Counted from the stretch's first letter, positions 18,927-28,637 are shown. The stretch: 64,000 nt of DNA from Catenovulum sediminis (GCF_007289895.1 NZ_CP041660.1:3658001-3722000); one strand, 5' to 3'. A program made the numbers and translations. Notes: generated by a model not told the origin, from the letters alone.

Positions 18927-19622
18927 TTAATGCTCCGTTTTTATCAGGCGAATACCTTTTTTGTGTTGAGTTGAATAAACGATGAATAATACAACAAATG
19001 AAAAAAGCAACATACTGGCCGACAGCCAGTGAGCTTTTTGATATTCAAGCGCTTCGACGTATTCATATATTTGTACTGAAACAACCTGAGTTTCACCAGG
19101 AATATTACCACCTATCATCAAGATCACACCAAACTCGCCTACTGTATGCGCAAATCCCAATACTGCAGCAGTGATAAAACCCGCTTTAGCTTGTGGCAGT
19201 ACCACGGTAAAAAAGCGATCAAAGAAACCGGCGCCTAGTGTCGCAGCAATCTCTAATGGCCTATCACCGATAGATTCAATTGCGTTTTGTATCGGCTGCA
19301 CGACAAAAGGTAAAGAATAGAAAAGCGATGCAATGACCAGCCCCCAAAAACTAAAGGCTAAGGTATAGACGCCAAATAACTGGCTTAATTGACCTATGAT
19401 CCCGTCGGGGCTAAATGCCAGTAACAAATAAAAACCGATGACTGTGGGCGGTAAAACAAGTGGCAATGCGACTAATGCACTGACAGGTCCTTTAAGCCAA
19501 TGTTTAGTTTTGGCTAACCACCAAGCTAACGGCGTACCGATAATAATAAGCAAAAAAGTAACAACCGAAGCGAGTTTTAAAGTGAGCCATATTGCCGTTA
19601 AATCTGCGTCGTCAAAAGCCAT
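18927..19622 (-). CDS. modB: molybdate ABC transporter permease ModB
   Basis: This 231-residue inner-membrane permease has about five hydrophobic helices and the EAA-loop segment EIAATLGAGFFDRFFTVVLPQAKAG facing ModC. LPLVLPPTVIGFYLL and HTVGEFGVILMIGGNIPGET are typical of ModB. The stop of modA and the start of modB overlap by one base, indicating translational coupling. Confidence 0.94.
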   Translation of the reverse strand: MAFDDADLTAIWLTLKLASVVTFLLIIIGTPLAWWLAKTKHWLKGPVSALVALPLVLPPTVIGFYLLLAFSPDGIIGQLSQLFGVYTLAFSFWGLVIASLFYSLPFVVQPIQNAIESIGDRPLEIAATLGAGFFDRFFTVVLPQAKAGFITAAVLGFAHTVGEFGVILMIGGNIPGETQVVSVQIYEYVEALEYQKAHWLSASMLLFSFVVLFIVYSTQHKKGIRLIKTEH

Positions 19623-20407
19623 TAATCTGTCTCATACCCATGCGATTCTATAATCGTCTTACTTGTTTGTGAGCTTAAAAATAACATAAAGGCTTGCGCT
19701 AACGGGTTATTATTTGCTTTTTTTAACGTCACAGCGTGCTGCGCTATTTGTTCATGCATGGAGGCTGGTACCAACCAATAAGCTTCTTCTGCTTGCTTAC
19801 TTGCTTTAACCTGAGACAAAGCGACAAATCCCAATTCAGCATTTCCGGTTGCGACAAACTGATAGGCTTGTGAAACATTTTCGCCCATTACCCAATCTGC
19901 TTTAGTTTTGCGCTCGAGCTTCAATTTTTCTAACACTTGCAATGCTGCTAAACCATAAGGGGCTAGTTTTGGGTTGGCCATAGCCAGTTTATTGTATTCA
20001 CCATTTAATAACGTGCGCTGAGTGACCGGTGTTTGCAAGATCTGTCGATTATTGTTAGAGCGCCATAAAACCAATCGACCAACTGCATACGGGTATGGCT
20101 GTGTACCTGCTGTTAAATTGTCTGCAATTAATCTCTGCGGTTTATCTGAATCGGCCGATAAAAAAACATCAAACGGTGCACCTTGCTTAATTTGTGCATA
20201 TAACTTACCGGAAGATGCGTAAGAAACACGAACACTCTGAGGGTTCAGCTTTTTTGATAGGATAAATGCGCGCTCTAATTCCTGCATCACATTGATGAAG
20301 TTAGAAGCCACCGCAATATTAAGTTGCTGAGCGCAGAGTTGAGACGACGCTTGGGCCGTTAAAAATAATATAAATGTAAAAATAATCTTAAATCGCAATT
20401 TAATCAA
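19622..20407 (-). CDS. modA: molybdate-binding periplasmic protein ModA
   Basis: A 261-residue periplasmic binding protein with a signal peptide (about residues 1-27, ending SSQLCAQQ). The mature start is LNIAVASNFINVMQEL. Ligand-contact segments include SYASSGKLYAQIKQGAPFDVFLSADSD and NVSQAYQFVATGNAELGFVALSQ. It delivers molybdate to ModB and ModC. It is the first gene of the modABC operon. I see no modE in the window. Confidence 0.93.
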   Translation of the reverse strand: MIKLRFKIIFTFILFLTAQASSQLCAQQLNIAVASNFINVMQELERAFILSKKLNPQSVRVSYASSGKLYAQIKQGAPFDVFLSADSDKPQRLIADNLTAGTQPYPYAVGRLVLWRSNNNRQILQTPVTQRTLLNGEYNKLAMANPKLAPYGLAALQVLEKLKLERKTKADWVMGENVSQAYQFVATGNAELGFVALSQVKASKQAEEAYWLVPASMHEQIAQHAVTLKKANNNPLAQAFMLFLSSQTSKTIIESHGYETD

Positions 20408-20435
20408 CCACCTTATTCGCTAGATAAACGTTCTT

Positions 20436-20786
20436 TTAATGATAACGGGATAATCTAAGCTGCCAATTGCCTTGATGATGCAACTGACATGCTTGTTCAC
20501 TATCAAAGTGTATTTGTTTTTCAGGCTTAACTAAATTGACATCAGCCGCTGACAAAAATTGAGTAATCCACTTTATTAAAACTTGTTCTTTTTGTTCACT
20601 TAGTGCATTTTCTAAGTGTTGTTGAGTATCAAACACACATACGATTTGCAAACTATCCGGAAAACATTGATAGTTAACTAAGTGGGTTAGCCAAACGAAG
20701 CCCGCTATATCAGCCTGTGCTAAATGACACACTTGCGTCAATTGTTTGATGATTCGTTTTTCAGTATTTTTATCCGCTTTACGCAC
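20436..20786 (-). CDS. uncharacterised 116-residue protein
   Basis: A small cytoplasmic protein with a basic N-terminus (MRKADKNTEKRIIKQL) and the segments FVWLTHLVNYQCFPDSLQIVCVF and HHQGNWQLRLSRYH. Homologues are common in Alteromonadales and are sometimes labelled Fis-family regulators, but I see no clear helix-turn-helix. The FPxSL-plus-strand segment resembles that of the protein at 22224-22532, so the two may be distant relatives. The gene lies just upstream of modA on the same strand. No function is assigned. Confidence 0.6.
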   Translation of the reverse strand: MRKADKNTEKRIIKQLTQVCHLAQADIAGFVWLTHLVNYQCFPDSLQIVCVFDTQQHLENALSEQKEQVLIKWITQFLSAADVNLVKPEKQIHFDSEQACQLHHQGNWQLRLSRYH

Positions 20787-20888
20787 GATACCCCCTTATT
20801 GAAAAGCATATGATAGCAGGATAGCGCTAGGTTAAGTCAAAAAGACATGTATAATTAGATAAGTGCTCATAAAATATAGGTTCAAGCC

Positions 20889-21353
20889 ATGTCTGCAGAA
20901 AATTGCAAGCAAAACATATACGAAAATAATCCGCTACACGGACTTAAACTAGAGGTGTTAATTGAGCAGCTCGTAAACCATTATGGCTTTGAAATTCTAG
21001 CTGAGTACACCAATATTAAATGCTTTAAAAATAACCCTAGTATAGCCTCTAGTATTAAATTTTTACGCAACACAGACTGGGCACGAGAAAAACTGGAGAT
21101 TTTCTATTTATATAAGTTTAAAAATCTACCCAAACCTGATGATGCAAATTATGCATTGCCACCACGAGATCGAATTATACCCGCACACCAAAAACCCAGA
21201 TCACCAGTTGAATTAAAACTAGGTGAAGCGCCGCCGCCAAAACAAGGGCGGGCACCTGCAAACAAAGACTTGCAGTCTAAACGACAGCCTAAACGCCAAA
21301 GTAAAAATAGAGCGACTCATAATCAGGATGACCCGTGGGCAGCTTACCGTTAA
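20889..21353 (+). CDS. VF530-family (DUF2132) DNA-binding-like protein with basic tail
   Basis: Residues 13-70 form a VF530/DUF2132 domain: [21 protein letters not shown], then [32 protein letters not shown]. The fold is a small helical domain, described for the family as DNA-binding. Family members are usually ~75 residues. This one has an extra ~75-residue tail rich in Pro, Lys, Arg and Gln ([23 protein letters not shown]), probably disordered and nucleic-acid binding. The role is unknown. Confidence 0.8.
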   Translation: MSAENCKQNIYENNPLHGLKLEVLIEQLVNHYGFEILAEYTNIKCFKNNPSIASSIKFLRNTDWAREKLEIFYLYKFKNLPKPDDANYALPPRDRIIPAHQKPRSPVELKLGEAPPPKQGRAPANKDLQSKRQPKRQSKNRATHNQDDPWAAYR

Positions 21354-21517
21354 CACATAAACTTGGTATCTGTGTCACTTTTTAAACTCGCTATCTGTGC
21401 TAAGTTGAATTATCAATAGTTTTTGGACTATCAATATCTTTGTCTATACTCTTCAGGTACCAAGATAAATTGATTCAATGAGTATAGATTCAAATCCCAC
21501 ATTTCAAGGAAAGTTAT

Positions 21518-22162
21518 ATGTATAAACTATATTATCAACCTGGCTGGTCTAGCATGGCACCGCATTTTTTATTGGCCGAAATGGGTGTCGAGTTTCAACT
21601 AAAACTGGTAGACGTTGAAGCAAAGGAACATAAATCACCTGACTTTTTAAAATTGAATCCCACAGGGCGGATCCCGGTACTCACAGACAACAGCCTTGCA
21701 CTATTTGAAAGTGCGGCCATATGTTTATATGTATGTGATAAAGAGCCACAAACACAGATGATGCCAGAAGTTGGGACTGTTGAGCGCGCAAAGTGTTATC
21801 AATGGTTGGCTTATTTAAATAGTACAGTACAAACCGAAATGGATATGCTTTTTTACCCTAAAAATCACACGACAGCCCCAACCTCTGCGCCTGCGATTGC
21901 TGAGCGACAAGAACAACGTTTAATGGCAATGTTCGAAATTTTAAACAATGAGCTGGCCCAACAAAACTATTTAGTGGGTGATAAAATGACAGTATGCGAC
22001 TGTTTTTTATTAATGCTGGTCATGTGGGGGCATGAAGAATTTAAAGTATCACCGCTAACCATGCCAAACCTGAATCGTTACTTTAAAAACTTAATACAAA
22101 AACAATCCGTTCAAGCTGTCTGTGAAGTTGAACAGCTCGATTTAAACGTTTATGTAGTCTAA
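21518..22162 (+). CDS. glutathione S-transferase family protein
   Basis: The 214-residue protein has an N-terminal thioredoxin-like domain (YKLYYQPGWSSMAPHFLLAEMGVEF). It carries the conserved PVLTD turn with cis-proline (GRIPVLTD) and the glutathione-contact FESAAICLY, followed by an all-helical C-terminal domain with the N-capping motif DKMTVCDCFLL. It probably conjugates or reduces small molecules with glutathione. A ribosome-binding AAGGA precedes the ATG. The substrate cannot be told. Confidence 0.87.
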   Translation: MYKLYYQPGWSSMAPHFLLAEMGVEFQLKLVDVEAKEHKSPDFLKLNPTGRIPVLTDNSLALFESAAICLYVCDKEPQTQMMPEVGTVERAKCYQWLAYLNSTVQTEMDMLFYPKNHTTAPTSAPAIAERQEQRLMAMFEILNNELAQQNYLVGDKMTVCDCFLLMLVMWGHEEFKVSPLTMPNLNRYFKNLIQKQSVQAVCEVEQLDLNVYVV

Positions 22163-22223
22163 TGACACAAGTTTTTACCTGTTGATCTATTTTTAAAAAG
22201 CGCTTAACGGATGACGGTTAATT

Positions 22224-22532
22224 TCAGTCATCCGGCCCTTCTAGCGTAAACACCAAGTGTTTATGCATATCTTTTAACAAGATGCCTTTTTTAAACAAGC
22301 GCGCACTCAAACGCTTTTGCCATTTTAATAGTTGAGGCGTTGCAACTTCACACTCAGCTTCTGTTTTAAACTGCATACGCACCAGCAAAGACCCCGGGAA
22401 TGCGTCATAATCCATACTAAACCAACACTGCTCTACACCATCTAACTGCACAAATGCCTGTTCTTCTAATTGAGTGACTGCCGACATCACAGCCGCTTGT
22501 TGTTTAATTTGAACCTTTGATAATTTCTTCAT
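22224..22532 (-). CDS. uncharacterised 102-residue protein
   Basis: A small soluble protein (start KKLSKVQIKQQAAVMSAV) with strand-rich segments CWFSMDYDAFPGSLLVRMQF and KHLVFTLEGPDD. The FPGSLLVR segment resembles FPDSLQIV of the protein at 20436-20786, which hints at one family. Its upstream region on the minus strand holds the six-base CCAAAA repeat. I do not recognise a function. Confidence 0.6.
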   Translation of the reverse strand: MKKLSKVQIKQQAAVMSAVTQLEEQAFVQLDGVEQCWFSMDYDAFPGSLLVRMQFKTEAECEVATPQLLKWQKRLSARLFKKGILLKDMHKHLVFTLEGPDD

Positions 22533-22548
22533 GTTTGGTGATTCACTG

Positions 22549-22588
22549 TTTTGGTTTTGGTTTTGGTTTTGGTTTTGGTTTTGGTTTT
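22549..22588. repeat. hexanucleotide repeat (TTTTGG)6 plus TTTT
   Basis: Six perfect copies of TTTTGG run from 22549 to 22584, followed by TTTT. On the minus strand it reads (CCAAAA)n and lies 17-56 bp upstream of the start at 22532, in the promoter or leader of that gene. Such repeats change length by slippage. Confidence 0.95.
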
Positions 22589-22602
22589 ACAGATACACAA
22601 AA

Positions 22603-23805
22603 TCAAACTGCCTGCCCGCATGCAACGCCACTGCTCCATGCATACTGGAAGTTATAGCCGCCAAGCCAGCCGGTAACTTCTGTCACTTCGCCAATAAAAA
22701 ATAAGCCCGGCGCTTTTTTAGCTTCAAAGGTTTTCGAGCTAAGCTCATCTGTATCAACCCCACCTAAAGTTACTTCAGCAGTGCGATAACCTTCAGTGCC
22801 ATTGGGTTTAATGGTCCAGTGGTGAAAATAATCATGCATTTGTTTAATTTCAGTATGCGTTAGCTGATTAACCGCTTTATCGGGTATCGCTTGTTCATTC
22901 GTTAAAATATCGATAAAACGACTTGGTAAAATTTGACTCAAGCAATTTTTAAGTGATTTTTTTGGATTGTTTTGTCGCCAGCTTTCAATCAGTTCAGCCA
23001 GCGATTCATCCGGTAATAAATTGATGCTTACCGACTGCCCAGCTTGCCAGTAGGATGATATTTGCAAAATAGCTGGGCCGGATAAACCGCGGTGGGTAAA
23101 TAAAATATTTTCGCGAAAGCTTTGTCCGCTTTCGCTGCTCACCAAACAATCAATACTGATGCCAGATAGACCGTCAAAACGTTGCTTATCATGATCATGT
23201 AAGGTAAATGGCACCAAAGCAGCCGTGGTTGGAAATAGTTTTAAGCCAAATTGCTCAGCAATTTTATAACCAATCGGGCTCGCCCCGAGTTTCGGCATGG
23301 TTAAGCCACCACTGGCCACCACTAAAGACTGGCACTGAAACTCGCCATTTGATGTTTCGAGCTGATAACCTGAGTCTATGTTGGTAACTTTAAGCACCTC
23401 ACTGCGCAAAATGACCTCAACGCCGGCCCAATCACATTCTGTCATTAGAATATCAACAATGTCTTGAGCGCTATTATTACAAAATAATTGGCCTAAGGTT
23501 TTATGATGATAAGCAAGGCCGTGACGCTCGACTAACTCAATAAAATCATGCTGGGTATAACGGCTTAAACAAGATTTAACAAAATGAGGATTACGACAAA
23601 GATAGTTTTCCGGTTTGGCATTTTCATTGGTAAAATTACAGCGACCTCCGCCGCTGATTAATATTTTGCGGCCAGGTTTTTTACCCATATCCAATACCGC
23701 GACGCCTTTTCCGCGATAGCCTGCGGTTGCAGCGCACATTAGTCCTGCGGCACCGGCTCCTATAATCACAACATCATACTGCTTCAAGTGTTTTTCCCAC
23801 ATCAA
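22603..23805 (-). CDS. FAD-dependent oxidoreductase, HI0933/YhiN (BaiN-like) family
   Basis: The 400-residue flavoprotein has an N-terminal dinucleotide-binding motif YDVVIIGAGAAGLMCA. Further family markers are GRKILISGGGRCNFTN, FTHRGLSGPAILQISSYW and the C-terminal FAD block FIGEVTEVTGWLGGYNFQYAWSSG. These are diagnostic for the HI0933/YhiN group. The physiological substrate is unknown. An alternative start two codons downstream is possible. Confidence 0.88.
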   Translation of the reverse strand: MMWEKHLKQYDVVIIGAGAAGLMCAATAGYRGKGVAVLDMGKKPGRKILISGGGRCNFTNENAKPENYLCRNPHFVKSCLSRYTQHDFIELVERHGLAYHHKTLGQLFCNNSAQDIVDILMTECDWAGVEVILRSEVLKVTNIDSGYQLETSNGEFQCQSLVVASGGLTMPKLGASPIGYKIAEQFGLKLFPTTAALVPFTLHDHDKQRFDGLSGISIDCLVSSESGQSFRENILFTHRGLSGPAILQISSYWQAGQSVSINLLPDESLAELIESWRQNNPKKSLKNCLSQILPSRFIDILTNEQAIPDKAVNQLTHTEIKQMHDYFHHWTIKPNGTEGYRTAEVTLGGVDTDELSSKTFEAKKAPGLFFIGEVTEVTGWLGGYNFQYAWSSGVACGQAV

Positions 23806-24052
23806 AAATTTGTGCGAATTTTAGCAAGATAATTTCACTTTGTAATAAAAAGCCCATATAAAAAATAAACGTTTATTACCGTTCATACGATTACAAATTC
23901 AAATAAACCCAAGCTAGAGTATCGGTAAGCTTGATATCATTATACGAGACCGTTCGCCTCAATTAGCGGATATCTGAACCTTAACGATTTTTTTAACAGT
24001 CAAAATGCAGTATCCTAGCGCGATTGCAATTAACCCAATTGGTTGATTAAAA

Positions 24053-24805
24053 ATGAAACAAACACTTAAACAATTACAAACTTTAAAAGGCAATACACGC
24101 ATTAGTATGCTAACCGCATATAACTGCCCTGTCGCTCGTAGCATTGAACAAGCCGGCGTGCCAATTATATTGGTTGGTGACTCTGTGGGCATGGTTGAAA
24201 TGGGATTTTCAAGCACGCGAGATGTCACCATGGACCATATGGTTTACCACATTGGTGGGGTCCGTCGTGGTGCCCCTGATACGCATATTATTGGTGATTT
24301 ACCCCATCTTACCTATGAAACCATCGAAGATGCGGTAAATAATGCTAAACGATTAGTAGCAGCCGGTGCAGATAGTGTAAAACTGGAAGGCCCTTATTTT
24401 GATGCAGTAAAAGCCATTGTTGCAGAAGGCATTGAAGTGGTCGCACATACAGGCTTAACCCCACAAAAGGCAACCAGCTTTAAAAAAGTAGGTAAAAATG
24501 CACAAGAAGCCGAACAGATTTTGCAAGAATCAATTCAATTACAAAATGCCGGTGCTGGTATGTTAGTTTTAGAGCATATACCGGCTGAATTAGGTTTAAA
24601 AATCACCGGCGCTTTGACTATTCCAACCATTGGTATTGGTGCTGGCGGCGATACAGATGGGCAAGTGTTAGTGATTAACGATGCGTTAGGCATTGGTGAT
24701 TATTGGCCGCCTTTTTCGAAACAATATGCGCATGTCACAGATACTATATCTAAAGTTTGTGCTCAATTTAGACACGAAGTTGAAAACAAGCAGTTTCCCG
24801 AATAA
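24053..24805 (+). CDS. panB: ketopantoate hydroxymethyltransferase family protein (PanB-like)
   Basis: A 250-residue (beta/alpha)8 enzyme of the PanB family, which makes ketopantoate for pantothenate and CoA. Metal-binding and substrate segments are LVGDSVGM (Asp near residue 43), GDLPHLTY (Asp near residue 82) and VKLEG (Glu near residue 112). The general-base region is VLEHIPAELG, with IPTIGIGAGGDTDGQVLV near the C-terminus. No panC follows, unlike the usual operon; instead a yciK-type SDR starts 23 bp downstream. It is shorter than E. coli PanB (264 aa) and may be a second, divergent copy, so the symbol is tentative. Confidence 0.8.
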   Translation: MKQTLKQLQTLKGNTRISMLTAYNCPVARSIEQAGVPIILVGDSVGMVEMGFSSTRDVTMDHMVYHIGGVRRGAPDTHIIGDLPHLTYETIEDAVNNAKRLVAAGADSVKLEGPYFDAVKAIVAEGIEVVAHTGLTPQKATSFKKVGKNAQEAEQILQESIQLQNAGAGMLVLEHIPAELGLKITGALTIPTIGIGAGGDTDGQVLVINDALGIGDYWPPFSKQYAHVTDTISKVCAQFRHEVENKQFPE

Positions 24806-24828
24806 TTAAAAAGTGATACTTAAACTTT

Positions 24829-25602
24829 ATGACAGATCAAAACTCAACTTTAAACTTTGCAGTCGCACCTGATTGTTTAAAAGGTAAAACAATTTTAGTG
24901 ACAGGTGCCGGAGCCGGTATTGGTAAAGCCGCAGCACTTGCTTACGCGAAACACGGTGCAGAAGTAATTTTGCTTGGACGCACCACCGCCAAACTTGAAA
25001 AAGTGTATGATGAAATCATGGCGTTATCCGATACTTATCCAATTGCCGAGCCTGCCATTGTGCCATTAGATTTGAAAGGGGCGAGTAAACAAAATTACAT
25101 TGATATGACAACAACCATTGAGCAAACATTTGGTAAACTGGATGGCGTTTTAAACAACGCTGGTGCACTAGGCAGCATCATGCCTTTTGAGCAATTTCCA
25201 CAAGAAATGCTTGAAGAAGTCATGCAAGTAAATGTAAATGCACAGTTTATTATGATGCAAGCGTTAATACCTGTTTTAAAGAAAGCCGATTCTGCTTCTA
25301 TTATCTTTACCAGCTCGTCGGTGGGCAGAAAAGGTCGGGCATTTTGGGGCCCTTATGCTATTTCTAAGTTTGCAACTGAGGGCATGATGCAAGTATTGGC
25401 TGAAGAATATGACAATACTAAAATGCGTTTTAATTGCATCAACCCAGGTGCAACTGCAACTAAGATGAGGCAAACCGCCTACCCGGCTGAAGATCAGAAA
25501 AAGCTTAAGCAACCAGACGAAATTATGCCTGTGTATCTTTATCTAATGTCCGATGAAAGCCAAAAAGTGAATGGCCAGTCTTTAGATGCTCAGCCGAAAT
25601 AA
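24829..25602 (+). CDS. yciK: YciK-family short-chain dehydrogenase
   Basis: The 257-residue SDR has the Rossmann motif TGAGAGIGKAAA (residues 25-36), LNNAGALG, the active-site serine in IFTSSSVGRKG and the catalytic YAISK. The C-terminal segments NCINPGATATKMR and DEIMPVYLYLMSDES fit YciK. E. coli YciK is an NADP(H)-dependent oxidoreductase of undefined substrate. It lies close behind the panB-like gene and is probably cotranscribed. Confidence 0.88.
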   Translation: MTDQNSTLNFAVAPDCLKGKTILVTGAGAGIGKAAALAYAKHGAEVILLGRTTAKLEKVYDEIMALSDTYPIAEPAIVPLDLKGASKQNYIDMTTTIEQTFGKLDGVLNNAGALGSIMPFEQFPQEMLEEVMQVNVNAQFIMMQALIPVLKKADSASIIFTSSSVGRKGRAFWGPYAISKFATEGMMQVLAEEYDNTKMRFNCINPGATATKMRQTAYPAEDQKKLKQPDEIMPVYLYLMSDESQKVNGQSLDAQPK

Positions 25603-25605
25603 TGC

Positions 25606-26628
25606 TTAAAATAACTCAATATCATTTTTGATAACAATTGGGGAAATCAAACCTTGGGTTAACAACTGCTGATAATCGGCTAACTGATTACGACCATTTT
25701 CTTTCGCGTAATATAAAGCTTTATCAGCTTTTTCGACCACTAAACCCGGAGGTTCCCCAACTTCAATATGAGTCATTCCTATGCTGACGGTCATTGCGAT
25801 ACCCTCTGGAAATTTAAAAGACTCTACCGATGTTCTAAAACGCTCATAAATTTCAGTTGCGCTTGTTTTATCCGTTGCATTTAAAACCACAATAAACTCT
25901 TCGCCACCATACCTAAATAAAATGTCCTCTTTGCGAAATGAAGCCGTCATAATACTGGCAATCATAATTAACACTTCATCACCATAAGTATGCCCATACT
26001 TGTCGTTAACTCTTTTAAAATGGTCTAGGTCAACTAAGGCCAACCAGTAATATCGGCTGGCGCCTGTATCTCTGCGATCTAAAGGCGTATTGACTTCTAA
26101 ATTAGCTGATTGTTTGATTAGATCTAGTAGCCGAACTTCTAAGGTTTTGCGATTTAATAAACCGGTTAAATTATCTTTTTCTGCTTCATTTATTAAAACA
26201 ACTAAATTACAGTAAATGTTGATTAAACCTAATAGAGCTTTTTCATTGTAAGCTTTATTATATTGGCCGCGCATCTCTAACAAACCAAATAATTTATTTT
26301 TTGATTGCAGAGGAATTATTTTATATTCATCACCTTCTGCTACTCTGCGTGACTGAAAAGCAAGTTCCAGTTCGGGTACTAAACTGATATCAACATTTTT
26401 TACAGAAATAAGATCGCGCTCTTCGAGTGAATCATTATTATGTTCATTTAGTTCACTACGCACAAACTGATAAGTATCTAAATAAGGAATTGCTTCATAT
26501 ATAAATATTTCTTCACACGAAGCAACATGATGGATCGCATGAATCATCATGCGATCTAAACTGAGCCTGTCATTAACATTGGTAATATCAACAATTTGCT
26601 CTAGTAAATGAATTGGGTCGAGGTTCAT
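25606..26628 (-). CDS. diguanylate cyclase (GGDEF domain) with N-terminal GAF-like sensor
   Basis: The 340-residue soluble protein has a GAF-like sensor (about residues 1-150) and a GGDEF domain (about 155-320). The active site is RYGGEEFIVVL. The inhibitory I-site RKED sits five residues upstream, so product inhibition by c-di-GMP is expected. DLDHFKRVNDKYGH and VSIGMTH are standard. No membrane helix is present. It is convergent with yciK, and the stops lie 3 bp apart. Confidence 0.9.
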   Translation of the reverse strand: MNLDPIHLLEQIVDITNVNDRLSLDRMMIHAIHHVASCEEIFIYEAIPYLDTYQFVRSELNEHNNDSLEERDLISVKNVDISLVPELELAFQSRRVAEGDEYKIIPLQSKNKLFGLLEMRGQYNKAYNEKALLGLINIYCNLVVLINEAEKDNLTGLLNRKTLEVRLLDLIKQSANLEVNTPLDRRDTGASRYYWLALVDLDHFKRVNDKYGHTYGDEVLIMIASIMTASFRKEDILFRYGGEEFIVVLNATDKTSATEIYERFRTSVESFKFPEGIAMTVSIGMTHIEVGEPPGLVVEKADKALYYAKENGRNQLADYQQLLTQGLISPIVIKNDIELF

Positions 26629-26684
26629 AATGATAGGGCTATATCAGTGCTCTCTACAGAAGAGTATAGCCCATCTTTAAATAT

Positions 26685-28637
26685 TTACAGGCCGGATTCA
26701 GTATTGATCAAAGTAAGGTATTCGCCCTCTGAAATAACCGTTACGCCTTTTTCTTGTGCCGCTTTAATCTTTGCCTCTCCTACTTTCTCACCCGTAACCA
26801 AATAATCCGTTTTACCCGTTACCGATTTAGCAACTTTTGCACCTAAGCCTTTAGCTTGCTTTTCCATATCTCCTCTGGAACCTTGTAACATGGTACCGGT
26901 AAATACCAGCGTTTTTCCTGCTACCGGCGAGTCAGAGTTGCCAGCATCACTTAGTTTAGGTGTTTGAGTTAGATTAAAACCTAGCTGATATACTTTAAAA
27001 AACTCTTCCCGAATATTGGCCAATCCTTCAAAGATTGCTTCGGCGCTTAACTGCGCAAAACCGTCAATTTTAACCATATCTTCAACTGAGATATCAAACA
27101 ATTCTGTTAGCGTGTGATGTTGCAAAAGCTTCTCACAATTGCCGCCGCCCAACCGGCTTACACCAAAAGCGGCTAGAAAACGCCAGTCTTCAATTTCAAT
27201 TTCTCGACTGGCTTTAAGTTGATCAACCAAATTTTGCGATGTTTTGTCGCCAAAACCAAATTTTACAAAGTCTTCAGTTGTTAATTGATAGATTTGGTGG
27301 ATATGTTTGATGTTAAAGCCGCTTATTTTTTCGATAACTTTAGGACCGAAACCATCGTTATTGCCCAGTGTTTTGAAAAAGTGAATCAAGGTGTTCTCTG
27401 TTTGTGCCGGACAATCCGTTTTATTCGGGCACATTAAATGGTCTGACTCCCAAATAACATGAGATCCGCAGCTCGGACAGTTCTCGGGAAGTTCAGGCTC
27501 TGCCGCTTTGATCACTTTCTCAATTTTTGGAATAACCAGACCACTTCTCACTAATTGAACAACTGCACCTGGCCCAACACCATTGGTTTTCACCATATTA
27601 TAGTGGTGCACCGTTACACGGCTAATGGTCGCGCCACTCAATTTAGTCGGAATTAATTCAGCAACCGGCGATACTCGACCGGTACGTGATGTTTGAGGTA
27701 ATACTTTAACAACCTCAACTTCAGCAGATTCGTCGTTAACCTTGTATGCAATTTGCCACCTATGATGATGACGGGTTGCCCCCATATGCGCTTTGATTTC
27801 TTCATTTGTCGTTTCAATAATGACACCGTCTATGTCAAAATCGACTGCATTCCATATACTCTCTACAATTTTTTCAAAATCATTGAGTAATGTTTGATAA
27901 TGACCGGTCCAGTTTTCTATTGCTGCAAACGGATAAAAAACGCAAGCGCCATCATCGATTGCTTTTTGAATATTTGCATCGATTTTTTTCTCAGCAATAA
28001 TAGCGGCTTGAATATTACGGGAATTTTCAAAATGTTTACTCAATACTTCATCAAAATAGCTCTTTTTAATGACTATTTCGCCTGGACCTAAACCACGCTC
28101 AGCATCATTCGCAACTTGTAATCCTCGAGCAAAAGCTCTAGTTATATCTTGACCACGTACACCATCACCACGAGTGTATAAAGTTTCTCCATCATCAAAT
28201 GCAGCATAACCGTCTAATTTTGGCGTAACACGAACATGAATTTCTGATTCTGCTATATCTAGTTCATCGGCGGCTTTTAAAATCCGATCGGACCATTTTT
28301 TAATTTCTTCAAACGAATAAGCTTTATCGGTAGACAGCATTTTTTGTGGCAACGGAACCGTTTTACTATCTACCACCACTTCAGGCTCGACTGTGGTCAA
28401 ATATGGATGAACAGGGTCTTTATCTTTTAACTGATCGAGGTATTGATCGTAGCTTTGATCGTCAATAACCGGATAACCTGCACGATATAATGCATTTGAA
28501 ACTTCCAAAAGCAATAGAAGGTTATCTAAACTTAAATTGTTTGATTGATACAAAGATTCAAGTTCAGAGGCGGATTGCTGAAAAGCCGCTTCGTCAAGAA
28601 CGGATAATTGCTGTTGATTAAATTTAACTGCTGACAT
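26685..28637 (-). CDS. divergent NAD+-dependent DNA ligase, LigA-like
   Basis: About 650 residues with the LigA domain order. An N-terminal Ia-like region (YRAGYPVIDDQSYDQYLDQL) is followed by the adenylation domain with the nucleotidyl lysine in TPKLDGYAAF and TRGDGVRGQDIT. Next come an OB-fold, a four-Cys zinc finger (CPSCGS...CPNKTDCPAQ), helix-hairpin-helix repeats (FGVSRLGGGNCEKLL) and a C-terminal BRCT domain (GKTLVFTGTM...DYLVTGEKVG). Several stretches differ from canonical LigA: the conserved SPTQRVG segment is absent, MLSTDKAYS replaces MLSLDNAFS, and KLDGYA replaces KLDGLA. It may be a second ligase. I chose ATG 28637; an upstream in-frame TTG at 28670 would add 11 residues. Confidence 0.82.
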   Translation of the reverse strand: MSAVKFNQQQLSVLDEAAFQQSASELESLYQSNNLSLDNLLLLLEVSNALYRAGYPVIDDQSYDQYLDQLKDKDPVHPYLTTVEPEVVVDSKTVPLPQKMLSTDKAYSFEEIKKWSDRILKAADELDIAESEIHVRVTPKLDGYAAFDDGETLYTRGDGVRGQDITRAFARGLQVANDAERGLGPGEIVIKKSYFDEVLSKHFENSRNIQAAIIAEKKIDANIQKAIDDGACVFYPFAAIENWTGHYQTLLNDFEKIVESIWNAVDFDIDGVIIETTNEEIKAHMGATRHHHRWQIAYKVNDESAEVEVVKVLPQTSRTGRVSPVAELIPTKLSGATISRVTVHHYNMVKTNGVGPGAVVQLVRSGLVIPKIEKVIKAAEPELPENCPSCGSHVIWESDHLMCPNKTDCPAQTENTLIHFFKTLGNNDGFGPKVIEKISGFNIKHIHQIYQLTTEDFVKFGFGDKTSQNLVDQLKASREIEIEDWRFLAAFGVSRLGGGNCEKLLQHHTLTELFDISVEDMVKIDGFAQLSAEAIFEGLANIREEFFKVYQLGFNLTQTPKLSDAGNSDSPVAGKTLVFTGTMLQGSRGDMEKQAKGLGAKVAKSVTGKTDYLVTGEKVGEAKIKAAQEKGVTVISEGEYLTLINTESGL

